Assembly: GCA_030620095.1 (NCBI GenBank)
Contig: JAUTXW010001311.1
Location: 1,108,501 to 1,172,500 of the forward strand
Length of the DNA stretch: 64,000 nucleotides
Source: Kuschelorhynchus macadamiae
Lineage: Eukaryota > Arthropoda > Insecta > Coleoptera > Curculionidae
Reading direction: 5' to 3'
Numbering within the stretch: the first letter of the stretch is position 1; each line of letters starts with the position of its first letter. The translations under genes and the position numbers were made by a program. A model generated the notes under the pieces. It searched no databases, had not been told where the DNA came from, and saw only the letters and a list, made by a program, of their open reading frames with translations. This document shows, one piece after another, positions 12,305 through 23,605 of the stretch.

Positions 12305-12608
12305 CAATATCGTTAGTATATTCTAAAGCCCAATTTTGTCAGTTCAAAGAATAAACGTTGTATTCACAAATGTAAATTCTACATTATTTCTAAAATAAAA
12401 TGTACAAAATATTAATATATCTAAAATTTTAACTCACTGCAATACGCATTTAAGATAAAAGAAGTTTTGATGCTTTCAAAAGATCTAGAAAAATTACATT
12501 TAAAAGCATTATGGCAGCGTATATGCCAAACATGTCAATTAAAATTCAAATTGGCACAAACTCCATTGCATAATAAACATTAAACAAAAACATTTTTTTT
12601 TCTAAGTT

Positions 12609-12815
12609 TTATAGTTTTGTTTGTTTAAAAAAAAATCCTATGTAAATTAGGCTAAAATAATGACTATCTCTTCTCCTTTCATGACGTGGTTGAAAATCTA
12701 TTTTATATTTCTTTCCATCCGTGTCAACATCATATAAATCTCCCTTAAAGCAGCGATGATAGACGCTCTGACATTTTAAGATTTTTAATTCTTTTAGACG
12801 TATTTTTAAATCAAA
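12609..12815 (-). pseudogene. Second unrecognised coding-like relic
   Basis: A minus-strand frame of 69 codons with a protein-like stretch: CQSVYHRCFKGDLYDVDTDG, then KKYKIDFQPRHERRRDSHYF. The charged, non-repetitive composition is unlike translated AT-rich filler. It lies 300 bases upstream (in the minus-strand sense) of the relic at 12100-12304, in the same orientation, so the two could be parts of one gene. There is no start codon in a good context and no family that I can name. Confidence 0.35.
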
Positions 12816-15800
12816 TTAAACTTTTATTCTATTATCGTTTCAAATACCAAAATACGTTAAAAAGTGTCTTTTGTTAATGAATTCGTTATTATCCGCTATT
12901 CTTCATAGCTGAACAATTTAAAGCTGGCCATGGAAACACAAAAATAATACTTAATAATAATTTTAAGAGCGTATTTGCCCTTTAGCAGTGGTTTAAAACT
13001 GTGCATGTAAAAAAGAAGAAATTTAATGTATTAAGTAATAAATAGTAAAGGTACAAACGAATGAAAATTTAATTTTTCCTTATATTCATTGGCCGTAAAA
13101 TAAATGAGAACAAATCAAAAAATATATATACAGGCTTACGAAATAACAACTATTATTATTATTAATATGATATGGCATTAGTTGTTCATAAAGTCTGAGA
13201 TTCATGTAAGTAACTTTTTTAGTATTAAGCAAAAACTTAAGGATTTAAAAGCTATCGTCATTTCAACTCTTTTTAGCGAAGTTAGAAATTCAGTTCAAAT
13301 TACCTGTGGGGTGCGTTTGTAGATGACGTATAGGAGAGATGACATTGTTACCTGTGGCTAGAACTACCATATGCTAGTCATCAGGATCTATATGTATTTC
13401 TTAGAATAATTCTATGCAAGCCGCTTAAATGGAATACAGGTGATGCCAGGAATGGTTTTTAACCGACTTGTAAATTTGACTGTATGTATTTATTATAACC
13501 CTACTGTGATGAAATAAAAATACCTAGACGGGCCTTTTTACCGCTGCTTATCTCATGTACTTTTGTAAGCCTGATTTAAACATATTGATAGAAACAGGAC
13601 CAGCGGCTTGTCTCGTCTCGTCTCGAAAAATCTCGTCTGGACTTTGAGGATATTAACTTCTCTGGTTAACGGTTAAATAAATGTGTTCACTAACATGAAA
13701 TTACACTCACGCTGTATCTGTAAACCGCGTGCGTTTACAAATTGCTACTCTATGGCATCTGCCTGATCGCTAGTCCCTTGAAAATGCTTTTTAACCCTTT
13801 GTTTGAAGAGTCTCCTATCTCTTTGATTTATCACTACATACAATGTTAGCTTTTATAAAATAATAATTTTGTATGATATTATAACAGTGCTGATTGTAGA
13901 CTTTCTGTCAAACATCTTGCAGAGTAGTATACTTCAACATGGTATTAAATAACAAGTTTGAACTCTTTAGGGGTTAAGTGCTTAAAACTAATAGTTTGTT
14001 TTTGATACATGTTATTAGGTTCTTGTATGTTCTCGAAAGTTTTGCAAGTAATAAATAGTCAGTTAAAGATAGATTGTCGTTTTGAAAGGTTCTTCGATTA
14101 AATTATGATTGCCTGCTCCTCAAGGTTTCTTGACCAGTAAAGCAAAAATTATATATTTCTTTTTAGATCGTTATATAAAATAAACAAGATTTCATTAATT
14201 TTCATACATAAAATATCTTTTTATGGAAAGTGCAAATACTATTTAATTCATTGGCGTATTATTCTTTGCGGTTTGCCGCTATTAAAAGGCAGGCATTAGA
14301 TTTTCAAATTTTTAATATCCAGTGCTTAAATGCATCCAAATGACAAATTCTTTTTTTTTAATTTTTATCTGTTGTGGCTAGCTAGAAATTTTGCGTTTTA
14401 TTTTATCGAGTTAACAATATTTATATGAAAATTAATTAAAATTATTAGATAGCTAGATTAGTATAAAAACCACTATCCAGTAAATTACATTGTGTAAATA
14501 TCATGACTCTGGGCATGTAAGTAGATTATATGAAATTATTATTAATAATAATACACTTTAACCTATACAATGTTAATATGTAATAGGTTTTTCGGAAATA
14601 TTTTACATTAAATGTACAGTTAAATATAAATTTCAATTTTTATCTGATATTTTGCTTATATTGCGAACTTGTTACAAGAAAAATGCATTCGTAGACAACA
14701 TTATTGGAAAACTAAGAAGTGTCTAGCTTATTTAATTTTGATTTATTGCCATGGTTCCGTATAAAATCAACCACTGTGTGGCGCTGGCGGCGGCGATGGT
14801 AACATCCTGGATAAAAATTAAGTTACTATTTTTTTTGTAAAATAATATATCGCAGCCAAATATTACATGTAACTCATCCATTAAGGTACTTTTTTTCTTA
14901 AAATTATTTAATTTTTCTTTCTTTTTAATTACGAAATAAATCTCATTTAGACAAAAGAGTTATGGTAATTTTTAAACGCAACTCTATTTTAAGGAGCTAC
15001 TACTTTCTGAATTTCTGCTTCAAGAGAACAAAATTAAAAACAAACAATTCTAGGATTTTATCAAGCGAATTTTGGACAAGTGTAAGAAGAGGTGTCAAAA
15101 AGGGGCTGTGTAAAACTATTATTATTTGATGGGGTATTTCACCAGCTCTAAATTTAAGAAAAATTAAAATATATTCAGACAATTCCATTTATCTATTTTT
15201 TTTAGTTATTGAAGTTTTTTTTAAAACCCCCTACCCACAGAAATATTAATGAGCCAAAAATTAAGAGTTATTGTGTCCCTGTACATCATGTAGTCAAAAT
15301 ATTAATAATATTATGCTTATTATTAAAATTAAAATATGCTTAAAGGCACAAAACCAAAATGTAAATTTAAAATCAATAAAAAAAAATAAGAAAAACATTT
15401 CATTTTCTAAAAAAGACTGATGTTTAGAAACAATCCAAAATTTCGAAAATTTTTGCAATGCAATGTTTTAGTAAGATAAATCAGAAGAATTTTATTAATA
15501 TAATAATATTTGACATAAATGGAAAGACGTATGTATTTATATCTATAACTTCTCGTCTTGAGTGTCGAGATTGAATGGTGTCGAGACGAAACGAAACAAG
15601 AATACAAGTTTTGTCTCGTCTCACGGCATCACTAGAAATTTACACCAATAATAGTCGTGTTCAATATCTCGTGCAGATTGGACCTTGATTATGATGGGCG
15701 TAGATCTTCCATATTTTAACGGGGCTAAAAAATTAAAGAAAATTGTTGGTCCTTAGTGTAAATACTTGATTTTTTTCCTATTTATGTAATTAAAAAATAT

Positions 15801-15869
15801 ACATTAAAATATTTCAAAAAACGAAAAAACACGTCAACGTTTTATTTTCTCAATAGTGATTTTTTTCTT
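12816..15869. other. No recognised gene; two TCTCG-rich patches
   Basis: AT-rich DNA with no supported coding region. Two short patches are rich in GTCTCGTCTCG (13606-13640 and, in mixed orientation, 15550-15625). Such patches often mark the edges of small non-autonomous repeats, but I could not define termini. A GC-rich 'gcgctggcggcggcgatgg' patch lies at 14781-14799. Confidence 0.45.
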
Positions 15870-16393
15870 ATTATACAGGGTAGTTCCGACAGGGTAAAAA
15901 ATAGTCTTCGAAAAACTAAAAAAAATTCAAAGCGTGAAGCTTATATGAAAACCGGTGAAACACCCAAGTTTATTTTAGCTTTTCGCAAATACATTACGTA
16001 TATACGGGGTGTGCCTAGAAGAATGGAACAGCCCATAGAAACCAAGAGAAAATTAAAAGTGTTCAGCTTATATAAAAGCTAGTGAAAATACTCATGCCTC
16101 TTTTATCTGTTTATGTATAAAGACATTTTTTTTCCCACTATACAGGGTAGCCCTAGGGGATTGGAACGACCTCTGAAATGAATTTTAAATGATTTTATCT
16201 TAAGACAAAAACTTTGAAGTACTTTTTTAATTTTTTGTATATAAAAATTATTTTTTTCTACTACAAGGGGTCGCCCAAGGAGTAAAAAACATCTCCCTAA
16301 AAATAATTTTTATTTTAAAGAGTTAAAAAAAAACGAAAGAGCAAATTATATTTCTTGTATTTCTTTGTATATAAAAAAAAATTCCAATATACA
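15870..16393 (+). repeat. About 129-bp tandem repeat array, left part
   Basis: Units begin with variants of tatacagggtagtcc followed by 'gaatggaac' and 'gaaac' phrases. Starts are visible at about 15872, 16001, 16139, 16260 and 16388, giving spacings of 121-138 bp. Each unit also has an internal 'agcttatataaaa...gtgaaaa' phrase and a T-rich tail. The array is interrupted by the hAT element that starts at 16402 and continues after it at 18974. Confidence 0.7.
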
Positions 16394-16401
16394 ATGCCAC
16401 C

Positions 16402-18973
16402 CAGCGGCTCGCGGGTGAAAAAGCAAGTGAAGTGCAAATGAACCAAAAAAATATCGCAATAATTTTTTATATGTGGAGGGGAGAATATTTTTTTACGACT
16501 TACCTAAATTTTGTATACTAAATCAATTCTCCTATCCTTCATAGCAGCAAATTTATTTATAACGTCCTTATAAAATGGATGAGTTGCCCTAATATCTTCC
16601 AGAAATTCCTTTTGAACTGAAATATTGCCTAGAGAAGTAAGTTTTTCTTGAGATATTGTATTTCTTAAATAAGTTTTTACACGTTTGAGGCAGGAAAAAC
16701 TTCTTTTCACTTGTCGACGGTATTGTCAAAATAAGGGAAAACAGTTTATATGCTTCGGTTAAAATATTTTTATTTTCATTAATTTTTTTCACTTGATCTT
16801 GCAGCGATATATTCCAATTACTCTCATTGGCAAAAATAAGGCCAGGCTCATTTTTAAGACGTTGACTTTTTGAAAATATTTCCCCATATAACAGTAACTT
16901 ATTTTCAAACGGGCCAGTCGGAAAATTTAGCAGAATCTGCCAAATATAAAATTGTAAGTTTGCACACTCTAGAAATCTTAGTGTCATTTCCATTAAAATA
17001 TGGTCCAATATTTTATAAAAAAGGGTTCTACACCTAGTCCTAATTTCTTCAGGTGAAAGCTTAGCAAGCTTACGTTTGTAATGATTTATTTCTGTAATAG
17101 AATTTGCTTTATCAAACGACATCTCACGACAGCGTTTTATATTGGATATGCAAAAATTAATGTCAATCGATTTTTTTAGAAGAACTTCAAATAGTATGTC
17201 CGTGATTGAAAAAATATCATTAAACACTAATGCCAAAAACGTGAATTAAAAATCGTTCATCTCACCTAAAAATCCTTTCGCAAGCCGGATTGATTGTTCA
17301 TCAGATTTGTCACAGTTTGTAATAAATTCAAAGACGTGTTTTAATTTATTCCAGTCTTGAACAATCACATTTACTAACTTCAAATTTGAAGACCAACGAG
17401 TTTCTGTAATTGTTGGTATACGCCTCGTAGATGCAAATGTAAGAGCATACGTTCGTTTGGCTGAGTGATGAAAAAATGAGGGAATACCACTAAGGCTTGC
17501 AAAAAAAATTCGACATTTAGAAATATTTTTTAGACTTTGCTGCATCACAAGGTTAAGACGATGCGCAAGACAATGGACAAATACAGCCTGCGGAGCTTTT
17601 TCTTTTATTTTTTCTTGAAGGTCATTTAGATGACCAGACATCACACTTGCGCCATCGTAACATTGCCCTATTAATTTATGTTTATAGTTGGTCCAAAATT
17701 TGATCCAATAGAGAATATAAATTATCCGACGTTCTATCGGAGCTGACATTATAAAATCCTAAGAATCTCTCGACTACTGAATCTTCTGAATTAACGTATC
17801 TTAAAATTATGGAGCACTGCGAGGTTTGCATAATATCAGTGGTGTCATCCACTTGCAAAGAAAAAAACTCTGTGTTCATTATCTATTTTTTTTACATGAT
17901 TCTCCATATTAATAAACCTAAAAGCTCTTTAAAATCCCCCCTGTTCATTGACTCGCTGCCCTCATCATGTCCGCGAAAGACTAACTCTTGTTTTGAAAGG
18001 TACAAAACTGCGTCAATTACCAAGCACATAAATAGTCTATTTAACCGGACGTTTTCGTTAAAATGTATTTTATACAGTTTAGCATTTTTTTAAAGCGTCA
18101 GCTATAGTGCTTTGATTTTTTACAAATGCTTTTAGCATTAATTCGCATTTTAAATGCTCCTCCGAGTTTTCATGTTTATGTAAAGACCTTGATGTATTCA
18201 ACATACCTGCAAATCTTTCTTTATTCCACACTGAATATTTATTTATTTTAAACATTTTTTGTAATATTTGACTACTACATAAACATTTGTACGCCGAAAA
18301 CCAGGATGACTTAAAACTTACATTCCATGTTCTGCAACTTTTTTTATTTTTTTTTGCGGAAATTGTCAAGTCAAACCTTGGCTGCCCATCTAATACATCC
18401 CTCTAATCTTGTTCCTTCTATCGATTAAGTGGAGTTTCCAACAAAATGTAAACCACATCCGTGATTGGATTCATTTTAAAGCGAAATATTATAGTCAACT
18501 AATAATGTACATTAATAAACCCGACACCACATAAAGTTGTAACAACACCATAAATAAATATAACACAAAAAAGCCAAGCAAACTGCAAAGGAAATCACCG
18601 GTTGCATCGAAATCCGCGAAAATAAAAGTAAACAACCACACTAAACTGAACGACACGTGGGTGTAGTGTATTGTGGCAGCACTTCGCCAAAAGCGTTTTA
18701 TGGCACTGGTTAACATTATTCTTCTCTGCGGTCGACGTCATCGCCAACGCGTTGTCATGGCAACATAGTAGGAAAATCGTAAACTAAACATAGCACTTCC
18801 AGCAAAGTCAAAGCGGTTTGCGCCACTGTTATAGTTGTTATAATAAAGTTCTATTGAAAGTTTTAAAAAGTAATGCCGCCAACGGTCAAGTAAAATATTT
18901 ATTCGAGATGTACAGTATATTTTTTATCAGTTAGGTGAATAAATGAATGTAAAAACCTGAATAGCCGCCACTG
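16402..18973 (-). mobile_element. hAT element with exact 8-bp target duplication
   Basis: The octamer ATGCCACC occurs at 16394-16401 and again at 18974-18981, directly flanking the unit. The right end on the minus strand begins CAGTGGCGGCT. The left end begins CAGCGGCTCGC, which fits the same terminus with three bases missing. CAGnGGC-type ends and an 8-bp duplication are diagnostic of hAT. Removing the 2572-bp element and one octamer joins 'tataca' to 'atgccaccctagg', which restores a unit start of the surrounding 129-bp tandem array. The target was therefore inside that array. It carries a broken DUF4371/ZMYM6-type transposase on the minus strand. Confidence 0.88.
16504..18369 (-). pseudogene. 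hAT transposase (ZMYM6/DUF4371 type), frameshifted
   Basis: On the minus strand, in order: an N-terminal TTF-type segment (SFKSSWFSAYKCLCSSQILQ, SRSLHKHENSEEHLKCE; 18369-18079); FFSLQVDDTTDIMQTSQCSI (17879-17820), holding an expected catalytic acid; GQCYDGASVMSGHLNDLQ and VFVHCLAHRLNLVMQQS (about 17670-17530), the hallmark of the RNase H-like core; ETRWSSNLKLVN (about 17400); an alpha-helical insertion (17236-16720); and the C-terminal dimerisation segment RSFSCLKRVKTYLRNTISQE (16705-16640). Frame changes near 18079, 17690, 17246 and 16710 break the gene. The family normally codes for about 600-700 residues, so the copy covers most of it. It sits inside well-marked hAT termini. Confidence 0.88.
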
Positions 18974-19400
18974 ATGCCACCCTAGGAAAGAAATCCTTAA
19001 AAACAAAAATATTTTTATTTCCATAACGCTAAGTGTTTTAAAAAACGGTTAACCGTATCAAAATTAATCAAAATATTAAGTTTTATTTTAAACGGTGGAA
19101 AACGCCAAATTTGTTTTATTTTTGGCTTTTTTTAGACGCAGGGTAGTCCTAGGGGAATGAAACAGAATAACTTATTTCAGAAAATAGCAAAGAAGGTTAA
19201 GTTTAGTTACTTTTTGCACATGCATTTTAAGGCGAGAAAAACATTAACTACCATATACGGAGAAGTACTACGTTGGGCAAAACATATTTTTTTAAAGTTC
19301 AATGTTTAAAGAAAGGACCCTACACATTTTGATTAAAAGCCAATGTATGTAAAAGTAGAAATAAACTTATACAGGGTGAAGCTGTAGTCCAGAATCCAAT
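18974..19400 (+). repeat. About 129-bp tandem repeat array, right part
   Basis: This continues the array seen at 15870-16393. Unit starts are visible at about 18978 (atgccaccctagg), 19135 (gcagggtagtcctagggg), 19255 (tatacggagaagtac) and 19371 (tatacagggtgaagc). The first unit is the one split by the hAT element. Similar 'tacagggtgtttc' phrases continue into the MITE at 19665, but I cannot tell whether they belong to the array. Confidence 0.62.
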
Positions 19401-19664
19401 CATTTTTCTTTTATATTCGACACTACCTAAAATATTAAAATTCCAATTTTTACTAAAAGCTTTATTTCACTAAATAACGATCAGATTTTGCTGTATTTGT
19501 GATAGTTTTATCAATTTTAATATACAAGTTTTATAACGTATTGCATTATCTGAAAAATCTAGATCTAATCTGTTTATGGTTACTAAAATTGTCACATTTT
19601 AATTATAACCTAATGCATATTGTCAATATATACAGCTTTATTAATATAAGTGAAAATAAAATGA

Positions 19665-20297
19665 TACAAGGTGTTTCAGAAAATTCTAGAGAAACTATGC
19701 GATTATGTTATGTCAGATTCACCTGATTTTTCGTAATAATTCCTCAAAGACTGATATAATTCTATTAATATAATACTAATACAGAAGGTGTTTGATAAAT
19801 AGTATCTTTTTTTTTTCTAATAATTTCAGTTATATCGATTATATAATATATCTATTACGTCATTTACAATAAAGAAAATTGTAAAATAAGTGTGGATTGT
19901 AACGCAAAAAAGTTATATGCCTACATATTATTAATATTATTATATTAAGTCAATTCATATACAGAATGTGACTTGAATAGATGTTCTTTTATTATTTGAA
20001 CTAGTCAAGATTAAAAATTAAAATTTGCAAACTTTAATACCAGACTAATATGCTCATTTGTGATGCATGTGTGTTTCGTGATTAAACAATTTAAGATGGC
20101 GGCTGGCAGCCATCTTCAAAAAAAATTAATGGAAAAAGGAGTTGAGTAGCACACCTTTTAAAAGCCCTTAGCAATTTTAGTATATCCTCAAATTATGGAG
20201 ACATCGACATTACACACAGAAATAATTATCAAAAAGTAGGTGAATCTGACAGAACCATAACAGCATAGTTAGTATAGATTTTATGAAACCCCTTGTA
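19665..20297. mobile_element. MITE-like element with about 85-bp inverted ends and TA duplication
   Basis: The left arm (19665-19750) and the reverse complement of the right arm (20297-20205) share TACAAGG, GTTTCA, 'aaaactatg'-like text, 'ttatgtcagattcacct' and 'tttttcg/tttttga'. Both outer ends are TA followed by CAAGG, as expected for a Tc1/mariner-type TA duplication. There is no coding capacity in the 630-bp unit. Further 'tacagaaggtgtttga' phrases inside (about 19783 and 19961) may be older relatives or internal repeats. Confidence 0.7.
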
Positions 20298-21869
20298 TTA
20301 TTTTGTTCTTAATTAAATTAATAATAATATGTCATCGATAATTAAAATGAGTCAGTTTTAGGGAATATCTAAATATTCCAGCTGTAAAGTAATGATCCTG
20401 GTGAACTTGTGTATTAAAATTCATGGCCAGTCTAATGTCATCTATGTACAAAAACTTTCGTTACAATTATTTAATTTTCATTTAATTTTGATAAACACGT
20501 CAAAAATTCACCAAAATCGGACTATTTGTGTGAGTGTAATGAAGCTTTTAATAAAAAGTGGAATTTTAGTGTTGTAGCTGCAGCCGAATATGAAAAAAAA
20601 TGTACGAATTCCTAAATACAACCACATCCTGTCAAGTTTATGGTTACTACCTTAGCTTCTAGTAATAAATATTTTAGAGGACTATCCTATTTAAATATGT
20701 ATTAATTAACTAAAATTTAAAAAAAAATTCATAAAATATGAAATATGTAAAATAGTAGTATATAAAAAACTAGAGGTAGGAGTAAGTTTTGGCCCTGAGA
20801 GCTTTTGATCAGGAGGCCGAAACCTATAACATATTAAATTTTCAAAAAAATTGACCTAAAGCCATTTTCCATAAGAAATGTGTGGGGTTCTTTAAGATTA
20901 AAATTTTACTGCTTTTTGATGTAACTCTTTATTTCATTCTTATAAAATATTTTTACAGGAAAATTATTAGTATGGAATAGGTTAAGATAACCTAAAATTT
21001 ATATTCGTATTTCATGATTTGTTTTCAGCAATTCCTGGCCTTTGTTGGTTGGGAGTACTTTTATTTTTTAACGAGATGTACCTATGTTTTACTTTACAAA
21101 ACGAAAGTAAACCCTAAACTCTTTTTTACAAAAAGTTAATGCTATCTTTGAAAATGATTTAAAAAATGCTCAACCTTTGTGGTAATTCAAGATAATTGTT
21201 TCTCGAGGACGTGTTCTATTAGCATAAAACGACAAACAGAATAACCCACACACATTTTACTGCTACTTCTTTTACTATGTTTTAATTTATACGAGCAGTA
21301 GCCAAAAGTAATATGGTGTTTCCACCCTCGCTTAAGAGACTAACTTAGTTTTAGTGGGCATTGTTTGTTAATGCACATCCGTAGTTGACAATTGTAACGG
21401 AGACATAAGAGTCCATTAATTTGGATAATACTTGGGTTTACGACCTTTTTACATTTATGAGATGCCGCGATATTGAGGTGTCTCGCTGGGGAAATAGTGA
21501 CACAGCAACTCTCTCATCGTATATTGAATTTTATATGTATTTTATCCTATAAAGGTGCCCGTCTTCATGTATCCCGTTTTATGTTCAGCAAACTTATAGC
21601 TCGTAGCAGCACATCTGAATAGGATAATGCCTTTTATGCGAAGTGCGGGTTACTTTAGATTTGGATTGCAAATACAAGAAATAAAGATTCCCGTTTCCAT
21701 TCTGTTTAAACAAACTTCTTTCGCATATTCTCATTTATTATCCTTATTCGAACATAACCGGTAAAATTTGCAGTTACCTAAAACAAAATACCTGTATCTC
21801 TAATAAATATTATTTGAAAAAAGCAGAACCAGTTATTTAATGAATATTAAAACTAATTTTACTTTAGTC
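20298..21869. other. No recognised gene
   Basis: AT-rich sequence with only short low-complexity open frames (for example 20392-20577). I see no motif, RNA or repeat boundary that I can support. Confidence 0.45.
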
Positions 21870-22060
21870 CCTTTTGTAATCGTGAAAAAATCACCTTCCG
21901 ATACTTCGGCAGGTCTTTGCATTTTAGGGTCCCTGGAAATATTCCCCCATTTCTGTGATTCTGTCGGTCTGTCAGTCTGTCATTCTATCTGTATGCGGCA
22001 TAGCTGAATGTCTTTTGAAGTGGATAATATGAAAATTACTAATATTTCAGTACTTGTCCC
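21870..22060 (+). repeat. SPR dispersed repeat, copy D (end fragment)
   Basis: It contains the SPR terminal phrases 'tcccttttgtaatcgtgaaa', 'agggtccctgg', 'tctgtcggtctgtcagtctg' and 'gcggcatagct', in the same order as copies at 31380, 48640 and 52000. It is interrupted on the right by the start of the Penelope-like structure. Confidence 0.68.
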
Positions 22061-22544
22061 ACTGTACAGATTGTTTATCATTGTAAAAATAAATACTTAC
22101 GAAATTATAGTGGCGGATTCGTGATTTAAGAAGAAACCTTTTTTCCACTTTTACTCCACAAAATAGAGAAAATAAGAAATAATTGTACCAAATTACCTTA
22201 AAATTTTAGTCTGTGTTCTTTAGTGCTGGGTCCACTGTGAAGGTTTCCGAGGAATGACGCTGAAAAATATCTACGATTTTGGACGTTTCGGTTTTGCTCT
22301 GTCTTCAGCAAACTAACAAATAAAAAACTAAAAGCAATATATATCTTATCTTTTATATAAAAAATTTAACCGAAATGGCAAATTTCTGACAGAATGTCAA
22401 TTTAAGGTTGTTATTTTTATGGTTAAGATAAGGTGAAAAAAACGTATTTAGTATTTGGCACATTTAAGAAAGTGTTATTAAAATTAACTGAGCAAGATGC
22501 TACACGATTTTTGAAATTTCCTATTTTTTATGTAAGTTTCGTGT

Positions 22545-22745
22545 TCTTTAATTCTTTTGGCTAATGGCCTGGGAGGTTTCGCATATCTAAATATTATTGC
22601 ATTGACACGTCATTTTATAAATGACATTTTTTGTACTTTCTTGTTCATTGTTAGGTTTTGTTTTTGTAAGTGGCCTTCGAAGCGTATTTTGTTTTTTAAA
22701 AACCGTTTTACTAAAACGTTTACCTATTCCTTTTATTTTATAGTA
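22545..22745 (-). pseudogene. Penelope-like element C-terminus (left, inverted copy)
   Basis: The minus strand gives YYKIKGIGKRFSKTVFKKQN, then LRRPLTKTKPNNEQESTKNV, then IYKMTCQCNNI followed by ICETSQ and RIKEHETYIKNRKFQ. The IYK-CxCxN-IY-GET segment is the start of the GIY-YIG endonuclease domain that ends Penelope-like proteins. One in-frame stop replaces the Tyr after CNNI. A deletion removes the downstream QHALDTNHK part that the right copy still has. Confidence 0.72.
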
Positions 22746-23605
22746 TAAGTTAGGTATATTTGGTATAAAGAGGTTTGAATCTATTAGGTTTTTTTCAAAT
22801 GTACCTGCAGATGAAACTTTAAACATAGTAAGAAATAAACTTGAGGATGATAATAATCTTGGTGAACGTAGATCAATAAACATTAATACTATTCTAGAAT
22901 TATTAACTTTTTGTGCAAAAACCAACAATTTTCAATACAAAAATGAGTATTACCAACAAAATTTTGACATGGCTAGGGTGTCTCTTTCGTATCTTTTCCT
23001 AAGTTATATTTCTATGGAAAAGGTTGAATTAAATTATGTTCAAACTTACGATCAACATTTAAACGATTTTTTAAATCATATTATCACCAAAGAACTGACA
23101 ATTAAGTTTACTATCGAAAAAGAAGCAGGCCAACAACTTCCATTTTTACAAATTACTTGTACTCTATCATATAGACTTTTATCTCCTTTTTTAACCATCA
23201 TTGGATGATTTGAGTAAACATTTAAGTATCTGTTTAGTAAGTAAACAGAAAACCTACACACACAGATACTTAATTAAATCATCCAATAATGGTTAAAGAA
23301 AAGTTCTACGAAGTCTGTGTAATAGAGTACGCATAATTTGTAAAGATCAAAATTTTGTAAAAAAAATATAAAAACATTTTAAATCAAAATCCTAATGATT
23401 TCATTGAAAAATATTTTTGTGAATTTGAGAATCCAAAATTCAATCCATCCAAAATAGACCATACATACCTAACTTATCTAGTAAAATAAAGTGACTAAGG
23501 TAACGTTTTAACGTAAGAATGATCTTTAAGACACAAAATACGCTCAGATGCAAACCTACAGAAACAATACCTAGCAACGAACAAGCAAATACAAAAAATA
23601 TTATT
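22746..23605 (+). pseudogene. Penelope-like reverse transcriptase, C-terminal half (right copy)
   Basis: Plus-strand frames give VPADETLNIVRNKLEDD, RRSINI, TILELLTFCAKTNNFQYKNE and YYQQNFDMA, with a degraded MGSPLSP box near 22980. Then come MEKVELNYVQTYDQHLNDFL, FTIEKEAGQQLPFLQIT, a KPTHTDRYL segment (about 23250), RSLCNRVRIICKDQNFVKK (about 23310-23360) and finally FKTQNTLR-like text ending in NTKNII at 23605. This order is that of Penelope-like RT thumb and linker. Frame breaks are frequent, and a palindromic inversion at 23157-23335 interrupts it. The coding text resumes at 25118 with YKISC, so the intervening 1.5 kb is an insertion. Confidence 0.75.
23157..23335. repeat. Near-perfect palindrome inside the Penelope-like RT
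   Basis: The stretch 'gactttt...ctttttaaccatcattggatgatttgag...taagtatctg' (23170-23230) is followed at once by its reverse complement '...cagatacttaattaaatcatccaataatggttaaag...agtctgtg' (23262-23322). Read on the minus strand, the first arm encodes NRYLNVYSNHPMMVKKG and KSLYDRVQVICKNG. Read on the plus strand, the second arm encodes the same protein segment. The coding segment is thus present twice in opposite orientations. Confidence 0.8.

Noticed and set aside
13606..15625. TCTCG-rich patches as ends of one 2-kb element
   Set aside because: The two patches share only short GTCTCG runs, with no extended inverted or direct match and no flanking duplication that I could find.
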